Below, one piece after another: positions 1-3,165 of a stretch of DNA of 7,231 nucleotides; position 1 is the first letter of the stretch; every line of letters starts with the position of its first letter. Origin of the DNA: Candidatus Nitrosopumilus sp. (lineage in GTDB: Archaea > Thermoproteota > Nitrososphaeria > Nitrososphaerales > Nitrosopumilaceae). The position numbers and the translations under genes were made by a program. The notes below the pieces were generated by a model. It was not told the origin of the DNA, did not search any database, and saw only the letters and a list, made by a program, of their open reading frames with translations. The stretch spans positions 1 to 7,231 of the forward strand of contig JADHUF010000052.1 of the NCBI GenBank assembly GCA_016784625.1. The letters are read 5' to 3'.

Positions 1-187
1 AGCAAAGGCAGATAAACTAGCTGCTCAAGAAGCAAAGAAATTGCAACAGCAAGCAAAGGCAGACAAACTAGCTGCTCAAGAAGCAAAGAAACTCCAGCTA
101 GAAGCAGACAAGGAAGCTAAACTTCTCCAACAGCAAGCAAAGGCAGAGAAACTAGCTGCTCAAGAAGCAAAGAAACTCCAGCTAGAA
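1..187 (+). repeat. In-frame imperfect tandem repeat (51-nt and 84-nt units) within the coiled-coil gene
   Basis: Unit starts are at 1, 52 and 136. Positions 52-103 and 136-187 match at 51 of 52 bases (C/G difference inside the Asp/Glu codon of AKADK/AKAEK). Unit 1 (1-51, 17 codons) and unit 2 (52-135, 28 codons) differ mainly by an 11-codon block (LQLEADKEAKL). The steps are therefore 17 and 28 residues, and 28 equals four heptads. Near identity at synonymous positions points to recent duplication or gene conversion. The array probably continues left of the window. Confidence 0.85.
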
Positions 188-268
188 CAAGAGAAAGCTC
201 AGAAAGAAGTAGATAAACTTGATAAACTTAATGATAAAAAAGTTCAGAAAGAACCAAAAAAATCTTAG
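2..268 (+). CDS. Repetitive Lys/Ala/Gln-rich coiled-coil protein, C-terminal part (5' end outside window)
   Basis: The frame is open from the first complete codon at position 2 to TAG at 266-268, so the visible 88 codons are the C-terminal end of a longer protein; the TTG at 41 is an internal Leu, not a start. The visible sequence is almost wholly charged or helix-forming (AKADKLAAQEAKKLQ and variants), with no Cys, Pro or aromatic residue in the repeats, which is a long alpha-helical coiled coil reminiscent of TolA-type linkers. Three repeat units are seen, followed by a unique Lys/Asp-rich tail (EVDKLDKLNDKKVQKEPKKS). I cannot assign a function; a structural or tethering role is inference. 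Reading past the stop in the same frame gives IIMAVGIPALIMLIRLRK and then TAA at 323-325, which looks like a short membrane anchor. The annotated end may therefore be a disrupted form. Coding confidence is high; identity is unknown. Confidence 0.8.
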   Translation, partial: AKADKLAAQEAKKLQQQAKADKLAAQEAKKLQLEADKEAKLLQQQAKAEKLAAQEAKKLQLEQEKAQKEVDKLDKLNDKKVQKEPKKS

Positions 269-274
269 ATAATA

Positions 275-325
275 ATGGCAGTAGGTATTCCAGCATTGAT
301 TATGCTGATCAGACTACGAAAATAA
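275..325 (+). other. In-frame hydrophobic mini-ORF after the coiled-coil stop (possible detached C-terminal membrane anchor)
   Basis: ATG at 275 opens a 16-codon frame, MAVGIPALIMLIRLRK, ending with TAA at 323-325. It lies in the same frame as the coiled-coil gene, separated from its TAG only by two Ile codons. A hydrophobic run followed by RLRK resembles the C-terminal membrane anchor seen in many archaeal surface proteins, though at about 14 hydrophobic residues it is short. The TTTAGATTCTAAA palindrome that lies at or just after other gene ends in this window begins immediately after this TAA, not after the TAG at 268. That supports this as the original gene end. A separately translated microprotein or simple chance are alternatives. 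Confidence 0.35.
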
Positions 326-369
326 TTTAGATTCTAAACTCTTTTTTCATAGTTTGATGCAGAAAATTC
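326..369 (+). promoter_or_regulatory. Promoter cassette (type A) of the 370 gene, with palindrome and T-run
   Basis: It holds the perfect palindrome TTTAGA-T-TCTAAA (326-338), a T-run (342-347), TTCATAGTTTG beginning 24 nt before the ATG, and GAAAATTC directly before the ATG. Positions 327-353 are repeated without mismatch at 893-919. The palindrome plus T-run could also end the upstream transcript. With no Shine-Dalgarno and the T/A-rich element 22-34 nt from the start codon, a leaderless transcript is expected. The exact TATA/BRE assignment is inference. Confidence 0.6.
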
Positions 370-624
370 ATGGATAGTTGTGATAGGCGTGTTCGTGCTT
401 ATAAAAATGGGAAAACTATGGATCAGTGCAAAGAGATTGCTGAATCTATGAATCCTGATTTTAAAAAACAAATTGAAGCAAATGGAAAAGTTCTATGGAC
501 TGAAATACTGACCCAAGTCGACCATGATGAGCTACTCTACAAGCTAACTCTCAAGTATCTAAGACGTGATGGATACGATATCGGAAATTACAAGATTCCT
601 GAAGTCAAGAAATTCCACAATTAG
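370..624 (+). CDS. Hypothetical 84-aa soluble protein
   Basis: I do not recognise this protein. It is 84 residues, mixed charged, without signal peptide or membrane segment. It contains two Cys (residues 4 and 20) that do not form a metal-binding pair, and a central Trp-containing segment (GKVLWTEILTQVDHDELL) followed by a Lys/Tyr-rich helix-like stretch (LYKLTLKYLRRDGYDIGNY). The ATG at 370 is chosen because a complete promoter cassette sits at the standard distance and the GAAAATTCATG junction is identical to those of the genes at 660 and 2167. It is the first of a run of small + strand genes with similar upstream regions, so it probably has its own leaderless promoter. Function unknown. 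Confidence 0.75.
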   Translation: MDSCDRRVRAYKNGKTMDQCKEIAESMNPDFKKQIEANGKVLWTEILTQVDHDELLYKLTLKYLRRDGYDIGNYKIPEVKKFHN

Positions 625-627
625 GGT

Positions 628-659
628 ATTCTTAATTCTTAGTTTAGTGTGGAAAATTC
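628..659 (+). promoter_or_regulatory. Promoter cassette (type B) of the 660 gene
   Basis: ATTCTTAATTCTTAGT is followed by TTAGTGTGGAAAATTC and then the ATG. The 32 nt match the region before the 2167 gene at 27 of 32 positions with no gap, and TTCTTAGTTT starts 24 nt before the ATG, as in the type A cassettes. The region begins three codons' distance or less after the stop of the 370 gene, so terminator and promoter are packed together. No Shine-Dalgarno is present, suggesting a leaderless mRNA. Confidence 0.55.
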
Positions 660-896
660 ATGACTGATGATAAAAAAATGAAAATCATCTGCAAATGGTG
701 TAGTGTTTCTAAAATTTGTCACATCGTTAGTCAAGAAGTTACAGATCATCATGGACCATATGGAATAGATAGTGTCATGATGGCTAAAATCAAAATTCAC
801 AAGCATTTCAAAGGAAAAAATTATTGTAAAGGCTCAGATAGAACAATTACTCTACCTCTAGATGAGATACTAAATAATAAAAAGAATAAAGATTAG
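660..896 (+). CDS. Small Cys/His-rich protein, possible metal-binding
   Basis: This 78-aa protein has an N-terminal CKWCSVSKICH motif (Cys11, Cys14, Cys20, His21), a HH pair at 30-31, His47 and His49, and Cys56 in KNYCKGSD. That would suit a zinc or other metal site, but the spacing does not match a zinc-finger family I can name. The tail is Lys/Asn-rich. No signal peptide or membrane segment is seen. The ATG at 660 is supported by the GAAAATTCATG junction and the -24 promoter element. The stop TAG (894-896) lies inside the palindrome that begins the next gene's promoter, so the two genes are tightly packed. Metal binding is inference from residue pattern only. Confidence 0.75.
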   Translation: MTDDKKMKIICKWCSVSKICHIVSQEVTDHHGPYGIDSVMMAKIKIHKHFKGKNYCKGSDRTITLPLDEILNNKKNKD

Positions 897-935
897 ATTC
901 TAAACTCTTTTTTCATAGTATGCTGTGAGTGTGTT
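892..935 (+). promoter_or_regulatory. Promoter cassette (type A) of the 936 gene; 27-nt exact repeat of 327-353
   Basis: TTAGA-T-TCTAA (893-903) overlaps the TAG stop of the 660 gene, then a T-run (908-913) and TTCATAGTAT beginning 24 nt before the ATG at 936. Positions 893-919 are identical to 327-353. The palindrome centre lies 38 nt before the start codon in both copies. The dual position (gene end and promoter) suggests a combined terminator/promoter or an operator. Confidence 0.6.
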
Positions 936-1046
936 ATGGCTTATTCTAGGTGTGAAAAATGTGAAGAACTTCGATTTGATGATAAAATTAATCTTTGTGC
1001 AAATTGTGGGTATCGAATTTTAAGGACTAGTAAGACCTTTGAGTGA
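936..1046 (+). CDS. 36-aa double-CxxC zinc-ribbon microprotein, Rpo12 (RpoP)-like
   Basis: The reading frame from ATG 936 to TGA 1044-1046 gives 36 residues with two CxxC knuckles: RCEKC near the start and LCANCGYRIL in the second half, separated by about 12 residues. This is a zinc-ribbon layout. The CxxCGYRIL segment after an N-terminal 'Y.RC..C' recalls the small archaeal RNA polymerase subunit Rpo12/P, but the protein is shorter than the usual 45-50 residues and lacks the typical basic C-terminus (it ends RTSKTFE). It could be a true or paralogous Rpo12, or an unrelated ribbon. The start is supported by a promoter cassette at exactly the same distance as for the 370 gene. Confidence 0.65.
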   Translation: MAYSRCEKCEELRFDDKINLCANCGYRILRTSKTFE

Positions 1047-1063
1047 AAAACAGTAAACCTTTA

Positions 1064-1087
1064 TTCACTTACTAGAAATATTTTACT
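1064..1087 (+). promoter_or_regulatory. Weak promoter-like region of the 1088 microprotein
   Basis: TTCACTTACTAG begins 24 nt before the ATG at 1088, the same place as TTCATAGT in the neighbouring genes, followed by an A/T-rich stretch. The resemblance is partial, so this is only a candidate. Confidence 0.3.
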
Positions 1088-1165
1088 ATGGCAATAGCTC
1101 GAACACGAAGACATTATTGTAACAAGTGTAATCTAAAACGCCCTAATTGTATCTGTGAAAAATAG
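1088..1165 (+). CDS. 25-aa CxxC/CxC microprotein, putative zinc knuckle
   Basis: ATG 1088 to TAG 1163-1165 encodes 25 residues: a basic N-terminus (ARTRRH), then YCNKCNLKRPNCICEK, giving C-x2-C-x6-C-x-C. Four closely spaced Cys in so short a peptide would make a minimal zinc site, and the basic Arg-rich leader would suit nucleic-acid contact; both points are inference. It lies 41 nt after the zinc-ribbon microprotein and may share its transcript, although a weak promoter-like element precedes it. I recognise no family. The intact frame and Cys pattern favour a real gene, but chance cannot be excluded at this length. Confidence 0.5.
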   Translation: MAIARTRRHYCNKCNLKRPNCICEK

Positions 1166-1181
1166 TAAATGAGATTAATAA

Positions 1182-1261
1182 TTTAGATTTTAAACTCAAA
1201 TTCTATATCTAAAATAGGACTTTTAGCATCAACTTAATACCTGAAATCTGATTAATGATTT
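1182..1261 (+). promoter_or_regulatory. Upstream region of the CxxCxxxCC gene: palindrome variant and TTAATA box
   Basis: It contains TTTAGATTTTAAA (1182-1194), a one-mismatch form of the TTTAGATTCTAAA palindrome, whose TTTAGAT can also pair with ATCTAAA at 1207-1213. A TATA-like CTTAATAC (1233-1240) lies about 22-29 nt before the ATG at 1262, a fitting distance for a leaderless start. No Shine-Dalgarno is seen. Confidence 0.4.
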
Positions 1262-1831
1262 ATGAAGTTAAAAGTAATCCTAGATGATTCTGATGTTTCT
1301 AAGACTGGAGAATTTCCTTGTACCTCATGTCATACAAACTGCTGCAAAGAGTATGTGATATTTGTTAATGCTCATGATATTTACCGACTCTCAGTTGGAT
1401 TGGGATTGGCCCCAGAGAGCTTTCTTGCGATTTATGGAGCAAAGGATTATGATCTTGGAATAAAGGTAAAAGAAGGTTTGTTAGATCTTGCTTTAAAACA
1501 AAAAGATGGCGGATGTATGTTTCTTGAAGAATCTAAAGATGTCTTTAGATGCACCGTTAATGATTTCAAGCCAGGAGTGTGCAAATCATATCCATTTCAA
1601 ATGAAAAATGGAAAATTAATCCAAATGAGTGATAAGATGTGTCCTGTTGATTGGGATACTAAAGAATTTGAGGCTATGATGACAACTCATCTCAAAAAAG
1701 ACGAAGATGAATGGAAGTTTTATGACAAACTTGTACTAGAATGGAATGCATTGCATTCCATAAAAAAACCACTATCTGCATTTTTGAAATTTATGCTAGA
1801 TAGAGTAGTTTTAGAATTTACAAAGTCTTGA
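1262..1831 (+). CDS. CxxCxxCC-type (YkgJ-like) Fe/Zn-binding protein
   Basis: This 189-aa soluble protein carries the Cys pattern of the YkgJ / 'CxxCxxCC' putative zinc- or iron-chelating domain family: CTSCHTNCC (Cys20, 23, 27, 28), then GGCMFLEE (Cys85), FRCTVNDFKPGVCKSYPF (Cys97, Cys107) and MCPVDWD (Cys127). Eight Cys in this order, with the C-x9-C-x3-PF core, are characteristic of the family. The first cluster has x3 rather than x2 before the CC. Members are thought to bind a metal or Fe-S cluster, but their reaction is generally unknown and I do not claim one. The C-terminal 60 residues are a helical tail. The ATG is supported by a TATA-like box at the leaderless distance. It sits within a run of Cys-rich small genes. 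Confidence 0.85.
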   Translation: MKLKVILDDSDVSKTGEFPCTSCHTNCCKEYVIFVNAHDIYRLSVGLGLAPESFLAIYGAKDYDLGIKVKEGLLDLALKQKDGGCMFLEESKDVFRCTVNDFKPGVCKSYPFQMKNGKLIQMSDKMCPVDWDTKEFEAMMTTHLKKDEDEWKFYDKLVLEWNALHSIKKPLSAFLKFMLDRVVLEFTKS

Positions 1832-1875
1832 TTTGATTCTAAACTTTTTATTCATAGTGTAATGTTCAATAATGT
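1832..1875 (+). promoter_or_regulatory. Promoter cassette (type A variant) of the 1876 gene
   Basis: GATTCTAAACTTTTTATTCATAGT (1835-1858) matches the type A cassettes with two substitutions. TTCATAGTGT starts 25 nt before the GTG, one base off the usual spacing. It begins directly after the TGA (1829-1831) of the upstream gene, so the palindrome-like part again sits at a gene end. Confidence 0.55.
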
Positions 1876-2115
1876 GTGAAACTAGTCACAACTATTTTTG
1901 GAGTTCTTTTGTTATTATTTGGTTTAGCTGTTTTAGGAATATCTATTTTTTCACCTAATGATACTCCACTAGTTACTGCTCTAGGCATAATTCTTGTGGC
2001 TATTGCAATAGGTTTGTTAGTTTTCTCTAAAATTTTAGAAGACAGAGAAAAGAAGAATTGTAATTGTTGTAAATGTAGTAATTGTAGTTTAGAGCATGAG
2101 CATTGGTCACACTAG
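1876..2115 (+). CDS. Two-helix membrane protein with C-terminal Cys/His metal-binding tail
   Basis: The protein has 79 residues: a first hydrophobic helix at about 4-25 (TTIFGVLLLLFGLAVLGISIF), a short polar turn (SPNDT), a second helix at 31-53, then a charged stretch and a tail NCNCCKCSNC followed by EHEHWSH. Five Cys (62, 64, 65, 67, 70) and three His (74, 76, 79) in 18 residues are a likely metal-binding site, probably on the same face of the membrane as the N-terminus. It starts with GTG: the upstream in-frame codons run into TAA at 1870-1872, and the nearby ATG at 1872 is in another frame that soon stops. A role in metal sensing, storage or delivery is inference. No family recognised. 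Confidence 0.75.
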   Translation: MKLVTTIFGVLLLLFGLAVLGISIFSPNDTPLVTALGIILVAIAIGLLVFSKILEDREKKNCNCCKCSNCSLEHEHWSH

Positions 2116-2134
2116 TATTATTGACATCTAGGAC

Positions 2135-2166
2135 ATTCTTAATTTCTAGTATAATGTAGAAAATTC
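2135..2166 (+). promoter_or_regulatory. Promoter cassette (type B) of the nuclease operon
   Basis: ATTCTTAATTTCTAGT, then ATAATGTAGAAAATTC and the ATG at 2167. It matches 628-659 at 27 of 32 positions without gaps and ends in the same GAAAATTCATG junction as the 370 gene. It drives the three-gene unit 2167-3008. A leaderless transcript is inferred. Confidence 0.55.
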
Positions 2167-2265
2167 ATGGTTACAGACGATGAAATAGATGAGTATAACA
2201 AAAAAGTAGATGAATACAATAAAAAAATTGATAAAGAAAATGCACAAGATGAAGAAACAGAATGA
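2167..2265 (+). CDS. 32-aa charged microprotein, first gene of the nuclease operon
   Basis: ATG 2167 to TGA 2263-2265 encodes 32 residues, nearly all charged or polar, with a seven-residue internal repeat (DEYNKKV / DEYNKKI) typical of a short amphipathic or coiled-coil helix and an acidic end (NAQDEETE). It has the best-defined promoter of the operon, and its stop overlaps the nuclease ATG as ATGA, the classic arrangement for translational coupling. That organisation makes it a credible gene despite its length. It may be a small partner of the nuclease or a leader peptide that sets nuclease translation; both are inference. No family recognised. Confidence 0.6.
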   Translation: MVTDDEIDEYNKKVDEYNKKIDKENAQDEETE

Positions 2266-2810
2266 AGCCTGTAATAATCTCAATAATTATTGGTATTGGA
2301 ATAGTTATAGTTGCAGCTGGATTTCTAAGTAGAGATATCCCAGTAGAGAAAATGATTCCAGATGATTTTGATGAATCTATAGTTGAATCAGCTGTAACTG
2401 AGCTGACTCCATCACAAGACTGTTCAGGAACTGCTAGATGCATTACAGGAGTAGTAACTAAAGTAATTGATGGGGATACCATCAAAGTGGATGGGCAATC
2501 TATCCGATTTGCATTAGTTGATGCACCTGAATTAAAATATGATGGTGGAGAAGCTAGGAACTTTATTGAAGAGCTTTGTCCTGTTGGCTCTACAGTTGTA
2601 GTTGATCAAGATGATAGTCAGCTTGAAGACAAATATGGTAGAATTTTAGGAGTGGTTTATTGTAATGATTTGAATCTAAACCAAGAGTTAATTGATTCAA
2701 GTCTTGGAGATCTTTACTCTGCATTTTGTGATCAAAGTGAATTTTCTGATGAACCATGGGCTATCAAACATGGATGTGTGGAAAATTGGAAAGAGGAATT
2801 AAAAGACTGA
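2262..2810 (+). CDS. Membrane-anchored thermonuclease-family (SNase-like) nuclease
   Basis: The 182-aa protein begins with an uncleaved-looking hydrophobic helix (residues 4-21), a Ser/Asp/Glu-rich linker (22-58) and then a staphylococcal-nuclease-like OB-fold domain (about 60-178). Family catalytic and metal residues are visible: Asp70 in VIDGDT, Arg82 in IRF, Asp87 and Glu90 in VDAPE, and Arg127 in DKYGRILG, corresponding to Asp21, Arg35, Asp40, Glu43 and Arg87 of the staphylococcal enzyme. An active calcium-dependent phosphodiesterase acting on DNA or RNA outside the membrane is therefore likely. Six Cys (54, 60, 106, 134, 156, 172) could form disulfides, in keeping with an extracytoplasmic site. 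The ATG overlaps the stop of the upstream microprotein; the next gene follows after 6 nt. Confidence 0.9.
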   Translation: MKPVIISIIIGIGIVIVAAGFLSRDIPVEKMIPDDFDESIVESAVTELTPSQDCSGTARCITGVVTKVIDGDTIKVDGQSIRFALVDAPELKYDGGEARNFIEELCPVGSTVVVDQDDSQLEDKYGRILGVVYCNDLNLNQELIDSSLGDLYSAFCDQSEFSDEPWAIKHGCVENWKEELKD

Positions 2811-2816
2811 GAAATC

Positions 2817-3008
2817 ATGGTGGATTCCGAAATAGCAAAACGTAACCATCAGAGAAATAAATCTGAAATTGTAAAACTAGTCAAAGAAATGTTCAAGCAA
2901 GACAAATGGGGTGATCAAGAATATAAGAAAAAACTGCAAGAGTTGACTCTAAAAGATGAAGAATTAGTTGCAGATGTTATTAAAAAAATAAAATTGGAAA
3001 GAGGATAG
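2817..3008 (+). CDS. Hypothetical 63-aa charged helical protein, last gene of the nuclease operon
   Basis: The protein has 63 residues, is highly charged, lacks Cys and membrane segments, and looks helical throughout (IVKLVKEMFKQDKWGDQEYKK, then LKDEELVADVIKKIKLERG). The ATG lies 6 nt after the nuclease stop, so it is almost certainly co-transcribed. The 'aatcATGG' start context resembles the aattcATG(G) junctions of other genes here but no separate promoter is seen. The A-rich DNA after its TAG stays open in another frame for 36 codons with a Lys/Arg/Gln-rich sequence, so a longer ancestral C-terminus is conceivable. Function unknown. Confidence 0.7.
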   Translation: MVDSEIAKRNHQRNKSEIVKLVKEMFKQDKWGDQEYKKKLQELTLKDEELVADVIKKIKLERG

Positions 3009-3165
3009 GCAAGCACAACAAGTTAAGAAATACAAGGCTAAACAACAAGACAAGAAAAGGGGAAAAAGCCAAAGAAATATTAGATTAAGAGGAAAATTTT
3101 GATCTGATTTACCTTACAGTAATTAGGTATTCATAACATTATTTTTCTTAAGATAGTTGAATCAA
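3009..3165. other. A-rich intergenic stretch between nuclease operon and NHL gene
   Basis: The first part is very A-rich and lacks stops in two frames, but there is no start codon or promoter for a gene. The latter part holds A/T-rich promoter-like DNA for the following gene: TTCTTAAGAT starts at 3145, 24 nt before the ATG at 3169, and a T-run lies at 3142-3146. I see no RNA gene or clear terminator hairpin here. Confidence 0.4.

Noticed and set aside
41..43. TTG as start of the first coiled-coil gene
   Set aside because: The same repeat continues in frame to the left edge, so this Leu codon is internal and the gene is cut by the window.
326..919. Type A cassettes as target-site duplications or mobile-element ends
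   Set aside because: They keep the same distance to start codons and flank no transposase. Promoter or terminator function explains them better.
1872..1950. ATG at 1872 as start in place of GTG at 1876
   Set aside because: It is in a different frame that stops early, while the GTG frame gives two clean membrane helices and a Cys/His tail.
2171..2485. 104-aa minus-strand open frame
   Set aside because: It lies opposite the microprotein and nuclease genes, whose promoter, coupling and catalytic motifs are clear. Its hydrophobic run is the complement of their codons.
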